Source of the DNA: Paraburkholderia caledonica NBRC 102488 | Lineage (GTDB): Bacteria > Pseudomonadota > Gammaproteobacteria > Burkholderiales > Burkholderiaceae | Assembly: GCF_000685095.1 (NCBI RefSeq) | Contig: NZ_BAYE01000013.1 | Coordinates: 62,001-126,000 of the forward strand | Direction of reading: 5' to 3' | Length of the DNA stretch: 64,000 nt | In this document: positions 42,962 to 51,859 of the stretch, piece after piece | Position numbering within the stretch: position 1 is the first letter of the stretch | Layout: each line of letters opens with the position of its first letter | Program-made: the position numbers and the translations under genes | Notes under the pieces: generated by a model | What the model was told of the DNA's origin: nothing | Databases searched by the model: none | What the model saw: the letters and a program-made list of their open reading frames with translations, nothing else

Positions 42962-43411
42962 ATGCTATTAGGGGCCGCGTCGGCTGCGCTGTTGATGTAA
43001 CGGTGTTTCTGTGCAGCGGGCTGTGTCTCGCCAAAGCCTGCACCATTAGCAGTGCAGGGGATTCGCGTTTCCCGCTGGATTGGTTCGAGGTGTTTCAGAC
43101 GCTGCTCCCGGTTTCGATCCGTTGGAGCGCATTAGCTAACGGCATCAAGCTTGTCATGCAGAAAATCGAGTTTGTTTCCTGGGCGAAGTCCAAACTGGCG
43201 CTTTTGAGTGCGCTTACTCATGTACGGTCCGGAATTCCGGTAAAGCTGCATCTTTGTCAGCCGCTGCGTCTATTCCTGCACCCCAATGGGTTTACGGCTT
43301 CGGGCGCAAAAAGTTGAGCTGTGGATAATGCCCGGATGATGTGCAGAAGCTCGCTCTGGCTATTGAGAGGGTTAACCCAAGCGACCATATGGGCAACCCG
43401 GCTTGTTCGAA
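42962..43411. other. Intergenic interval, no supported gene
   Basis: 450 bases upstream of the DUF4118 operon and downstream of PAP2. A rightward frame to 43317 exists but lacks RBS and family features. Composition is less GC-rich than the flanking genes. It holds the promoter of the leftward operon; no boxes are convincing. Confidence 0.4.
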
Positions 43412-44101
43412 CTACTTCAAAAGCAAACGCCCGAGAATCAGGAATTCTTCGAATTGAGTGACCAGCTCAAAACATAAAGCAAATAGGAGCGTATAAGCTG
43501 GCCTGGGAGATTTTTGTAGCCATCGCAGTATTGGAACTGCAAAACGGGTTCTAACTGCGTCCCGCGTCATTGTCCAGGTGGTGGCCGCTCCAAAGGCTGC
43601 GCCCGCCAGTATGTCCGTTGGATAGTGCCAGCCGAGATAGACGCGCGGCAGGCATATGACGATCGCCGTGTGCAGTAGCGCAAGTACACCGACGGGGCGC
43701 CAGACGAGAAAGATGCCGGTGGCGACCGACATCCACAGCATGGCGTGATCACTCGGAAACGAACTCCAGGTCGGTAAAACGGCAGCACCCAGATCATCCG
43801 ATGGAAATTGCAGGTGCAGCTCCGGGTTATAAACCGGCCGCACCCGGAACGGTAAGAAGTGAGCGACGATTCTGAACGTTGCGAGCGCAAGCAGCGCGCT
43901 CAGGATCGTCGCGACGACCATTTCTCGTTCCCATTCTGCCCGCTGACCGGGCTTGAACCAGATCCACCATAACACCGCCACGAGCGCCAAACCTTTGAAC
44001 GTGTATAGAGCCGCAAGGACTCTGATCGGGTGGTTCAGTATGGGCAGATCTGCAGCAACGCCGGTCAGGAAAGTCTGGATTGCGGTATCGAAGACATTCA
44101 T
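43412..44101 (-). CDS. PAP2-family phosphatase
   Basis: 229 residues, about six helices. The phosphatase motifs are present: RIVAHFLPFRVRPVYNP as the first (R/K...RP), SSFPSDHAM as the second (PSDH), and RVYLGWHYPTDILAGAAFG as the third (R-x5-H-x3-D). It should dephosphorylate undecaprenyl pyrophosphate or a phosphatidate-type lipid on the periplasmic side. ATG 44101 is chosen because GAGGATTG precedes it. It is isolated. Confidence 0.9.
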   Translation of the reverse strand: MNVFDTAIQTFLTGVAADLPILNHPIRVLAALYTFKGLALVAVLWWIWFKPGQRAEWEREMVVATILSALLALATFRIVAHFLPFRVRPVYNPELHLQFPSDDLGAAVLPTWSSFPSDHAMLWMSVATGIFLVWRPVGVLALLHTAIVICLPRVYLGWHYPTDILAGAAFGAATTWTMTRDAVRTRFAVPILRWLQKSPRPAYTLLFALCFELVTQFEEFLILGRLLLK

Positions 44102-44738
44102 CGGCAATCCTCGTAGCCTGTTTGTTATAACCAAAGTTAATTTTGCGCCGGTGGCCGTGCCGTCATGGCCGAAGGGAAGACGTAGCCCCCGCAGTTACGT
44201 CCACGATTTATAGGCCTTGTTCTCAATCCGGTATGTGGGAAGAACCACCTACGTTTTCGCACTTGACCTCGCGAGGCACGTTTGTATTGGGCGTGGCGGG
44301 CCGCATTACGTGGCAAATGCCCAATGTTCACCGGGAATTTCGGAGCATTGGCTGGGAATTTGCCAGTCCCGTTCAGAAACGAAAACGATGTAACCGTGAA
44401 GCCAGCGCGGCCAGGCCCGCCTCGGGCGTTGGCCGCCGCCGGCAGACGTGGACGACCTGCGCACGTTCAGAAACAGACGCACCGGCAGGTCGCGAAAACC
44501 GTATTTGCATGCCAGATCCCAATAAGCGCGTGGGAGTCTTAATCATCGCCTTGTTAAAAGCATGCATGCGGAGTCAAGCAGCGGACGCATCGAGCGCCCC
44601 GTCATCCGGCGCTCGCGTGGCGAACCTGGATGCCGCATCAATGCGTCGTTGCTTTCCAGGCCTTCGTTTCCTAATCTGGTCGGGAGGCTCCGGTCGGACA
44701 GGTCGGTGAGCCGTCACGCGTTTTCCTGGAGGTCCGAA
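44102..44738. other. Intergenic interval with two short GGGAATTT repeats
   Basis: About 640 bases. Open frames run rightward but have no RBS or recognisable product. CCGGGAATTTCGG (44331-44343) and CTGGGAATTTGCC (44352-44364), each followed or preceded by GTTC, look like two copies of a short motif, possibly a relic of an insertion-sequence end. Nothing else is supported. Confidence 0.35.
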
Positions 44739-45386
44739 GTGTCCTTTGATCGTACGGAGACAGCCGTAGTATTCATCGACCCGCAAGTCGATGTCCTGAG
44801 CAAGTCGGGCAAGAATTGGGGCGCGGTGGGAGCAAGCGTGACGGAGAACAGGACGGTCGAAAACATGCTGCGAATCTTCAAGGCGGCAAAGACCGCGAGA
44901 TTCCCCGTCTTTATATCGCCACATTACTTTTTCCCGACCGATCGCCTGTGGAAATTCAACGGGCCGTTGGAGTCCGACGAATTCGCTACCGGCACGTTTG
45001 CGCGTAGCGGTCAGTTGAATCTCGAAGGTTTCGAGGGATCAGGCGCTGACTGGCTCGACGAATTCAAGCCTTACATCAACGACGGCGAGACGGTTGTTGT
45101 GAGCCCGCATAAGGTCTTCGGACCGCAAACCAACGATCTCGTCCTTCAACTGCGCAAGCGTGGCGTGAGCAAGGTGGTACTGGGAGGCATGCTCGCGAAT
45201 ATGTGCGTGGAATCGCATCTGCGCGACCTGCTCGAACAGGGATTCGAGGTTCACGTCGTGAGCGATGCGACTGCGGGACCACGTCACCCCGTTTGGGGCG
45301 ATGGATATAAAGCGGCAATGGTCAACTACGCGTTTCTCGCGCACGGCGTGGTGACGACCGACGAAGTTGTCGCTTCAATGCAATGA
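44739..45386 (+). CDS. Isochorismatase-family cysteine hydrolase
   Basis: 215 residues from GTG 44739 (TGGAGG 6 bases upstream). The fold starts TAVVFIDPQVDVL with the catalytic Asp. Lys lies in VVVSPHKVFGPQTND and the nucleophile in VVLGGMLANMCVESHLRDLLEQGFEVHVVSDATAG (Cys). The triad Asp-Lys-Cys is that of isochorismatase-like amidohydrolases (nicotinamidase, N-carbamoylsarcosine amidase and others). Substrate unknown. It converges with an alpha/beta hydrolase gene. Confidence 0.88.
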   Translation: MSFDRTETAVVFIDPQVDVLSKSGKNWGAVGASVTENRTVENMLRIFKAAKTARFPVFISPHYFFPTDRLWKFNGPLESDEFATGTFARSGQLNLEGFEGSGADWLDEFKPYINDGETVVVSPHKVFGPQTNDLVLQLRKRGVSKVVLGGMLANMCVESHLRDLLEQGFEVHVVSDATAGPRHPVWGDGYKAAMVNYAFLAHGVVTTDEVVASMQ

Positions 45387-45438
45387 CGCACACGTAACCA
45401 GCATTTTCCGAACGAACTGCCGTTCGCCTGCTGCCTCA

Positions 45439-46248
45439 TCAATGCGCCGCTTCCGACTCGGCGATATGCCGCGCGATCGTCGCATTGACCTGGTCGGCGT
45501 GCGTGAGTGGCCCCATGTGTCCCGCGCCCTCCACGATTGCAAGGCGTGCGGCAGGCAGCAGCATGGGCAGCCGCTCGGCGATCGCCCGTGTCGGAACGGG
45601 CGCATGTTCGCCGCGCATGATGAGCGCCGGCACACGCAGGCTCGTGTAAGCGCTGGCGGGCGTGCGTTCGTCGAGAAGTGCGCGAAAGTCGAGCGGCGCC
45701 TTCGGCGCCCAGCGCGTGAGCGCGGCCTGCACCGAGGGCCGCAGCGCTTCCCATGCGCCGCGGCCACTCCAGTAGTCGACGAACGAAGCCGCCGCACCGC
45801 GATAGTCGCCGCAGCTGACTCCGTCGGTGGTGCGCTTCGAGATCGCGACGATTTCCGACAGCGCTTCGACTCCGTAGGTGCCCATCGCCTTCAGCAGGTG
45901 AAAAGCCGACGGTTCGTACAGCGTCAGGCTCGCAATGCGCTCGGGCCGCTCGACGGCCGCGCGCAACGCCACGCCACCGCCATACGAGTGGCCAACGAGA
46001 TGCACCTTGCCACAGGCGGCGTCGATGATGCCTATCGTCCTCGCCGCCTCGTCGGCAAGCGTGAACGCGCGCTCGCCGCTCCACGGGCCGGTGCTGTCGC
46101 AGCCGTAGTGCTCCGGCGCGACGAACGCATGGTGCGAGCCGAGCGCCTCGCCGAGCTTGCGCCATTGCGTCGCTCCGGAGCCGGAGCAATGCAGAGCGAT
46201 GACGGTCGTTGGAGATGAGCAGACTTGCGATGCGATGGCGTTATTCAT
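45439..46248 (-). CDS. Alpha/beta-fold hydrolase
   Basis: 269 residues. VIALHCSGSGATQWRKLGEAL holds the oxyanion region and HLVGHSYGGGVALRAA the nucleophile Ser. The acid is in the segment before ALIMRGEHAPVP, with His in EGAGHMGPLTHADQVN. It resembles the haloperoxidase/MhpC-like family. No signal peptide. The RBS AGGAACGAC precedes the ATG at 46248. Substrate unknown. Confidence 0.87.
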   Translation of the reverse strand: MNNAIASQVCSSPTTVIALHCSGSGATQWRKLGEALGSHHAFVAPEHYGCDSTGPWSGERAFTLADEAARTIGIIDAACGKVHLVGHSYGGGVALRAAVERPERIASLTLYEPSAFHLLKAMGTYGVEALSEIVAISKRTTDGVSCGDYRGAAASFVDYWSGRGAWEALRPSVQAALTRWAPKAPLDFRALLDERTPASAYTSLRVPALIMRGEHAPVPTRAIAERLPMLLPAARLAIVEGAGHMGPLTHADQVNATIARHIAESEAAH

Positions 46249-46410
46249 GTCGTTCCTGGGAGTCGGGTAGCCGAGGAGTCGGGAGCACGGACGCCGTGCC
46301 GGGGAGTCTCTACTATCGGTGCGCCGCCGCCGCCTGGCTATGCTCGAGACGCCGGAAGATTTGCTCTGCCATCCGAACTGATTGCCAGGCAGCGCGCCCG
46401 TTGAGCAACT

Positions 46411-46548
46411 TCAACCGTCGATGTCGAGCGACTGCATGCGACGTTCAAGCTCGCACATGTCCACGGCAGAAGCGAGGTACGCGTCTCGACGGCTGTGTTC
46501 AGCGCGGTCAAGCAGTTCTTGCAGCAAGAGAAACAGATAGATGAACAT
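46411..46548 (-). CDS. Small DUF3563-family protein
   Basis: 45 residues. RRDAYLASAVDMCELERRMQSLD matches the DUF3563 pattern (RDAYLA-x-S-x-D-x3-LE-x-RM-x-LD), a very small helical family common in Burkholderia. The N-terminus MFIYLFLLLQELLD is hydrophobic. The RBS GGAGGACATC is strong and sets the start at 46548. It is easily missed inside a larger spurious frame. Function unknown. Confidence 0.78.
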   Translation of the reverse strand: MFIYLFLLLQELLDRAEHSRRDAYLASAVDMCELERRMQSLDIDG

Positions 46549-47038
46549 GATGTCCTCCGGTCGACGACCTGGTCGATTAAGTACCAGCGCGAACGGGGCG
46601 CGACGCAACGGCATCCGGTTGGATGTACGGTGGCTTGCGCTACGGCTGGACGCTGTGTATTGCAGAGTCCATGCCATCTCGCTGCAAGCCTTGTATAGCG
46701 GCGATTCGGACAATGCCGGGCGCGGCGAATTCGATAAACTGTCGTAGCGTCGCCAACACGGTTCACGCGGAAGTCGGCATGACACGAACACCCGTTTGTT
46801 ATGGCCGGAAATGTGAGGAGCGCAGCTTGAGAACACCGGGCGTGCGAATTGCTCGTGGTTTCTGTCGCCTCCGTGAGGCGGCGTTATCGCACAACAACGC
46901 AGCCGGCGAAGCTATTAAAACTTCAAGCTCCGGCAGAATAACGGAATCATCACTCGAAAGATGAACAACCCAAGTAGACGCGCCAGCCGCGTCGGCATGG
47001 CGTCGCCGCTGACACGCTTGCACCGAAGGACACGCACC
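46549..47038. other. Intergenic interval between DUF3563 and lipoprotein genes
   Basis: 490 bases between divergent genes. No ORF with a credible RBS was found. The stretch 46860-46970 is A/T-richer and probably carries the promoter of the rightward lipoprotein gene. Confidence 0.4.
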
Positions 47039-47347
47039 ATGAGCAGACTGCTGACAAACTGGTCGACGCTTTTCGCCGTGGCGATGCTGGTCGCCGGTTG
47101 CGTGGCGCCCGTCATGCCCTACACCGGGCCGCACCTCACCCCGACGGAGTGCCGCGACCTCGCGGCACTGAGAACAAACGCGCCGCCGACCATGGCGCAA
47201 CACCAGAGCGAACTCGGTGCCCTGAGAAAAGCGGGCTACGACCCGTCTCCATGGTATGACCCGTACTATCCGGACGACCTCCAGGCGGCGCAGCGCCTGG
47301 TCGACTACTGGTTCCAGACCGAGTGCCAGCGGCCTCAGTCCGGCTGA
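47039..47347 (+). CDS. Small lipoprotein, DUF4148-like
   Basis: 102 residues. The signal NWSTLFAVAMLVAGCVAP has a lipobox cysteine. The mature part contains LTPTECRDLAALRTNAPP and SELGALRKAGYDPSPWYDPYYPDDLQAAQRLVDYWF, recalling the small DUF4148-type periplasmic proteins of Burkholderiales. ATG 47039 follows GAAGGA; an upstream in-frame ATG at 46961 has no RBS. It ends 3 bases before the stop of the leftward synthetase gene. Confidence 0.7.
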   Translation: MSRLLTNWSTLFAVAMLVAGCVAPVMPYTGPHLTPTECRDLAALRTNAPPTMAQHQSELGALRKAGYDPSPWYDPYYPDDLQAAQRLVDYWFQTECQRPQSG

Positions 47348-47350
47348 TCG

Positions 47351-49459
47351 TCATTCAACAGCGGTCGATGCGAGCACGGCAACGCCGTCAGCCGCTCGAA
47401 CGCCCAGGCCGGCTGGCAGCACGAAAAGCGGATTGATCTCTGCTTCGACAATACGCTCGCCAAGCCGTAACGCCATTCGGGCAAAAGCGACCATCGCGCT
47501 CACGAGCGCATCGACATCGGCGCGCGGCCGCCCACGATACCCGTTGAGCAGCGGCCACGTTTTCAATTCATGAATCATCTCCAGTGCGTCATCGCGCGAG
47601 AACGGGGCGTCGGCGCAGAGGAGTCGCATTGTCGTGTCCTTGAACAATTCCGCCGTGACTCCGCCCATGCCGAGCAGCAACGCTGTACCCAACGGGTCTC
47701 GATGAAGGCCGAGAATAAGTTCCGTTCCGCCGCTCACCATTTCCTGAACGAGAAACGCATTCGCAGGTACACCGGTCGCGGTTTCAACATCGTCGCGCAT
47801 ACGGTTCAGACGCGCCCCGATGCTGTCAGCGGTGAGCCCAACGGCTACGCCGCCAACATCGCTCTTGTGCGTGATGGCGTTCGACAGCAGCTTGAGCACG
47901 ACTTTCCCGCCCAGCTCGCGAGCGGCGCTCGCGGCTTCATCCGTGTCTGTGACGACACGCTCGCGTACCACGGGCACTCCGAAGCGGGCAAAGAGCGCTT
48001 TCGCCTGCGCTTCGTTTAAAGACCCAGCAGGCAGATCGCTTAGGTCGATCTCCGCTTCGGCGTGGCGGTCGCCCACATTCACCGTGGGTTGCCTGAATTT
48101 GCCGTGCTGCCACATTGCAGCGAGTGCGCTCGTCACGCTTTCGGGCGACGGGAACGCCGGCACTCCCTGCTCGTTGAGCAACCGCGTGATCTCCGGCGCG
48201 TGCGGACTCACGAAAGCCATGACGGGCTTGTCGCTTCCGGGCAGCGAATCGCGGATCGCGCCGGCCATCAGGTCAGGCATAGCAAGACCGGACGATCCAA
48301 CGATCACCGCGACCGCGTCGTAAGTCGGACTGTCGAGCAGCGTGCCGATCGCACCACGCAGCAGCGCCGGCTGCAGGCCCGCAAGCGTCACGTCGATCGG
48401 GTTGCGGTCGAGCACCGCGTGATCGCCGGTCTGCAGCGCGCGCAGCTTCGCAGCGGTCGCTCCGTCGGGAGGCGGGGTCTCGAAGCTGGCCATGCCAAGA
48501 CTATCGGTAACGAGCGTGCCCGCACCGCCGGTCGAGGTCAGAATCGCGATTCTCCGCCCGGCGAGCTTGCGACGCGTGGCGAGCGCATGTGGAACGTCGA
48601 GCAGATCGGAAAACGTCTGGGCGCGAATCACGCCGATCTGGCTGAAGAGCGCGTCATACATCCGGTCCGAGCCGGCTAGCGCTCCCGTGTGCGAGACCGC
48701 CGACCGTGCGCCCGATTCGGAGCGCCCGATCTTGAACACCACGACCGGCTTGCCTGCTGCCGCAGCCCGTAAGGCCGCGCGCCTGAACCGCTCCGGATGA
48801 CGAAGCCCTTCCATGTAGAGTGCGATCACCGAAGTCGAATCATCGTCGACGAGATAGTCGACAAAGTCGGCCATGTCGAGATCGGCCTCGTTGCTCGTGG
48901 ACACGAGCTTCGACAAACCAATACCGCGTGCCGCCGCTCGCGACAGCAGCGAGCCAAGAATCCCTCCGCTTTGCGACACCACGCCGATTCCGCCGACGGT
49001 GAACGCGTCGGTCTCGAGCGCTCCGCTTGCTGAGAGCGTGATGCGGTCGGTGAGGTTGACGAGCCCGATCGTATTCGGACCGAGCACGCGCATGGAGCCT
49101 GCCGCCTCGATCAATTGCGCCTGACGCTTTGCGCCTTCCTCGCCGATTTCCGCATAGCCACTGGCCAGCACGATCGCGGCGGCCGTCCCGCGGCTTGAAA
49201 GATCGCGGATCGCAAGGTGGGCGCGCTCGGCGCCGAGCAGCACGATGCCGACATCGGGCGCCTGCGGCAGCGACGCTACGTCGGGATAGCAGGCCAGGCC
49301 GTCGATCGACTCATAACGCGGATTGACAGGGTAGATGTCGCCGTCGAAGCCGTGCTTCCTGAGGTAAGCCACCGGGCGGCCCGAGGTCTTGGCGGTGTCC
49401 GCCGATGCGCCGATCACGGCGACGCTCGCCGGGCGCATCAATTTTGAAATTGGGTTCAT
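47351..49459 (-). CDS. ADP-forming acyl-CoA synthetase family protein
   Basis: 702 residues with the fused acetyl-CoA synthetase (ADP-forming) layout: CoA-binding Rossmann domain (RPASVAVIGASADTAKTSGRPVAYL), ligase domains with GGIGVVSQSGGILGSLLSRA, the phosphohistidine motif SAVSHTGALAG, and a C-terminal ATP-grasp (GGKVVLKLLSNAITHKSDVGGVAVGL, VQEMVSGGTELILG, EAEINPLFV). Relatives activate acetate, pimelate, ferulate (FerA) and other acids. It lies 17 bases after the crotonase gene in one operon, so it probably activates an acid which the crotonase then processes. ATG 49459 is chosen for AAGGAAATC. Confidence 0.9.
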   Translation of the reverse strand: MNPISKLMRPASVAVIGASADTAKTSGRPVAYLRKHGFDGDIYPVNPRYESIDGLACYPDVASLPQAPDVGIVLLGAERAHLAIRDLSSRGTAAAIVLASGYAEIGEEGAKRQAQLIEAAGSMRVLGPNTIGLVNLTDRITLSASGALETDAFTVGGIGVVSQSGGILGSLLSRAAARGIGLSKLVSTSNEADLDMADFVDYLVDDDSTSVIALYMEGLRHPERFRRAALRAAAAGKPVVVFKIGRSESGARSAVSHTGALAGSDRMYDALFSQIGVIRAQTFSDLLDVPHALATRRKLAGRRIAILTSTGGAGTLVTDSLGMASFETPPPDGATAAKLRALQTGDHAVLDRNPIDVTLAGLQPALLRGAIGTLLDSPTYDAVAVIVGSSGLAMPDLMAGAIRDSLPGSDKPVMAFVSPHAPEITRLLNEQGVPAFPSPESVTSALAAMWQHGKFRQPTVNVGDRHAEAEIDLSDLPAGSLNEAQAKALFARFGVPVVRERVVTDTDEAASAARELGGKVVLKLLSNAITHKSDVGGVAVGLTADSIGARLNRMRDDVETATGVPANAFLVQEMVSGGTELILGLHRDPLGTALLLGMGGVTAELFKDTTMRLLCADAPFSRDDALEMIHELKTWPLLNGYRGRPRADVDALVSAMVAFARMALRLGERIVEAEINPLFVLPAGLGVRAADGVAVLASTAVE

Positions 49460-49476
49460 GTCGATTTCCTTCGCGC

Positions 49477-50259
49477 TCACCTGGCTTTGTTCAGGAACGC
49501 GAGCACCGAGTCGCGATGTTCACTGCTTGTATAGCAAACCGCCTGTGCCTGGCTGCCTTGTGCAAACACCTGATGCGCGGACAATTCGTAGCTCTGGTTG
49601 AGGATGGTCTTGCCGAGCGCGAGCGCCGTGGCCGAACCCCGGCTCAATTCGACGGCCCACGCATGAGCGTCGGCGATGAGCGAATCCGGCGCGCTCAGGC
49701 GATCCGCGATGCCGATGTCCAGCGCTTCCTTTGCATCCACCTTGCGCCCGCTGAAGATCAGGTCCTTTGCCCGCGCGAGGCCGACCCGTCGCGGCAGGAA
49801 GTACATGCCGCCGCCGTCGGGAATCAGCCCTCGCTTGATATAGCTCCACGTGAAGCTCGCTTCGTGCGACGCGAGGATAAAGTCACACGAGAGCGCCATA
49901 TCGGCGCCCAGACCCGCCGCTGCGCCGTTCACTGCCGCAATGGTCGGTTTGGGCATCGAATAAAGCAGATTGACCGTGTGATGAACGATTTGCTGACGCG
50001 ACCAGCCATTGAACGCAACCTCGCCGGCAGGTGCTTCCATGCGTTGCGCCATGCCGCCGACGTCGCCGCCCGCGCAGAATCCGTTGCCGTTGCCGGTCAA
50101 CACCACAGCGCGCACGTTACGGTCGCGCGACACGGACTCCAGCACCGCGATCAGTTCGGCACGCATTTCGTTGGTGATGGCGTTACGCTTTTCGGGGCGA
50201 TTGAGCGCGATCGTGGCGACCTGCGACTCGATAGTGACTTGAATAGTGGATGTGCTCAT
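49477..50259 (-). CDS. Enoyl-CoA hydratase/isomerase family protein
   Basis: 260 residues of the crotonase fold: IALNRPEKRNAITNEM, oxyanion hole FCAGGDVGGM and AAVNGAAAGLGADMALSCDF. The two catalytic glutamates of classic hydratases are replaced (AD where crotonase has CE; SYI where it has PEI). An Asp is present in GLIPDGGG, as in PaaG-type isomerases, so isomerase or lyase chemistry is likelier than plain hydration. First gene of the leftward operon, divergent from the MFS gene, with operator-like palindromes between them. Confidence 0.88.
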   Translation of the reverse strand: MSTSTIQVTIESQVATIALNRPEKRNAITNEMRAELIAVLESVSRDRNVRAVVLTGNGNGFCAGGDVGGMAQRMEAPAGEVAFNGWSRQQIVHHTVNLLYSMPKPTIAAVNGAAAGLGADMALSCDFILASHEASFTWSYIKRGLIPDGGGMYFLPRRVGLARAKDLIFSGRKVDAKEALDIGIADRLSAPDSLIADAHAWAVELSRGSATALALGKTILNQSYELSAHQVFAQGSQAQAVCYTSSEHRDSVLAFLNKAR

Positions 50260-50349
50260 GCGTGTCTCGACGATTGAATTGGAGCCGACCGATCAGGTCA
50301 GTCTGCCAATGCAGCTTAGCCTCACCCGCCGCGTGAGGCACCCCATCAA

Positions 50350-50413
50350 TTCCACTCTGTGGAACGGCATGTGCTTTTCGGTGGAGCACGCCAATTCCAC
50401 TGCATGGAATTGG
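50350..50413. promoter_or_regulatory. Two IclR-type operators in a divergent promoter region
   Basis: Site 1 is TTCCAC-TCT-GTGGAA (50350-50364). Site 2 has arms CCAATTCCA (50391-50399) and TGGAATTGG (50405-50413). Both contain TTCCA-N5-TGGAA, centred 45 bases apart, about four helical turns. They lie between the leftward hydratase operon and the rightward MFS gene, where a regulator could control both. IclR-family sites are often palindromes of this TTCCA/TGGAA type, and an IclR gene lies 1.5 kb downstream. Confidence 0.7.
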
Positions 50414-50503
50414 CAGATTGTCATCGCGCGCTCGGCGTCGATAATGAATTCCAACGCAGGACACTTGCCATGACGATCCTGCGGCCCATACAAGCCTGGA
50501 GAC

Positions 50504-51841
50504 ATGATGCACGCAGCCCGTTCCAATCCCATCGACGTAAGCGCCGTCGCCCCGCCGCAGACAGAGGCTGTCTACCGCAAGGTCACCTCGCGGCTGCTGC
50601 CGTTCCTGTTTGTTTGCTACGTCTTTGCGTACCTGGATCGCGCAAACATCGGCTTTGCGCATTTGCAGTTCTCGCGCGACATTGGTCTTTCCGACGCCGC
50701 ATTCGGTCTGGGCGTGGGGCTCTTCTACGTGGGCTACATGCTCTTCGAGGTGCCGAGCAACCTGTGGCTTGCGCGCGTCGGCGTGAGAAAAACGCTCATG
50801 CGGATCATGGCGCTGTGGGGCATCGTCTCGGCGGGCACCGCGTTCGTACAGACGCCCACGCAGTTCTACATCGCGCGCGTGTTGTTGGGCGCAGCCGAAG
50901 CAGGGTTCTTTCCGGGCGTCATTCTGTACTTCACCTACTGGTTTCCGGCTGCTCGCCGCGCGCGCGTCACGTCGATCTTCATGACGGCAATCTGCGTATC
51001 CGGCATTGTCAGTGGGCCCGTGTCGGGATGGATTCTCAACAGCATGTCAGGCTTACTCGGCTACAACGGCTGGCAATGGCTGTTCCTTCTCGAAGGACTT
51101 CCGTCCGTGATCGCCGGTGTCTTTGCGTATGTTTATCTGACGGACCGCCCCGAGCAGGCGACCTGGCTCACCGACGACGAAAAGGCTCTGCTGCTGGCAG
51201 AACTCAGTCGCGACGCGCAAACGAAGGCCGCACGCGCTCATGGTTCGATCTGGATCGCGCTGAAGGAACCAAAATTCTATTTCTTGACCTTCGCCTATTT
51301 CAGCGTGCCGTGGGCAAGCATCGTCGTGCACATCTGGGCACCGAGCGTGATCCAGAAAAGCGGCGTAGCGAACTACTGGCACATTGGACTTCTTTCCGCG
51401 ATTCCGTATGTGGTCGGCGCAATCGCGATGTATCTGCTCGGCCGGAACTCGGATCGTATGCTGGAGCGGCGCTGGCATTTCATGGCAAGTGCATTGATGG
51501 CCGCACTGGGTGTCGCGCTCCTGCCGGCGGCGGCGAATCACGCAGGCATTCTGGTGGCACTGCTTTGCGTCGCGACCGCGGGTTATCTCGGCATGCTGTC
51601 GCTCTTCTGGACCATCCCGCCCGCGTACCTGTCGAGCACCGCCGCCGCGAGCGGTATCGGACTCATTAGCAGCCTCGGCCAGTTCGGCGGGATTTCGGCG
51701 CCCTCGGTGATCGGCTATGCATCGACGCACTTCGGCAGCAGCACTATGGGTCTCTATGCGGTCGCGGTCGTCTCGATTCTCGGCGGCCTTGCAGTGGTGC
51801 TGGGTATTCCAGCGCGCGCGATCAGTGAGCGCCGCGAATGA
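50504..51841 (+). CDS. MFS transporter, anion:cation symporter type
   Basis: 445 residues, 12 helices. VFAYLDRANIGFAHLQFSRDIGLSDAAFGLGVGLFYVGYMLFEVPSNLWLARVG is the ACS-subfamily signature. Likely imports the organic acid degraded by the divergent synthetase/crotonase operon. Two adjacent ATGs (50504 and 50507) are possible; GGAG precedes both. Stop is 18 bases from the convergent IclR stop. Confidence 0.9.
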   Translation: MMHAARSNPIDVSAVAPPQTEAVYRKVTSRLLPFLFVCYVFAYLDRANIGFAHLQFSRDIGLSDAAFGLGVGLFYVGYMLFEVPSNLWLARVGVRKTLMRIMALWGIVSAGTAFVQTPTQFYIARVLLGAAEAGFFPGVILYFTYWFPAARRARVTSIFMTAICVSGIVSGPVSGWILNSMSGLLGYNGWQWLFLLEGLPSVIAGVFAYVYLTDRPEQATWLTDDEKALLLAELSRDAQTKAARAHGSIWIALKEPKFYFLTFAYFSVPWASIVVHIWAPSVIQKSGVANYWHIGLLSAIPYVVGAIAMYLLGRNSDRMLERRWHFMASALMAALGVALLPAAANHAGILVALLCVATAGYLGMLSLFWTIPPAYLSSTAAASGIGLISSLGQFGGISAPSVIGYASTHFGSSTMGLYAVAVVSILGGLAVVLGIPARAISERRE

Positions 51842-51859
51842 AATCGATGCTTGCGGTTT

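Noticed and set aside
49477..50259. Feruloyl-CoA hydratase-lyase assignment for the crotonase
   Set aside because: The Glu expected for that lyase is replaced by Tyr in SYI; an Asp-containing PaaG-like pattern is seen instead.
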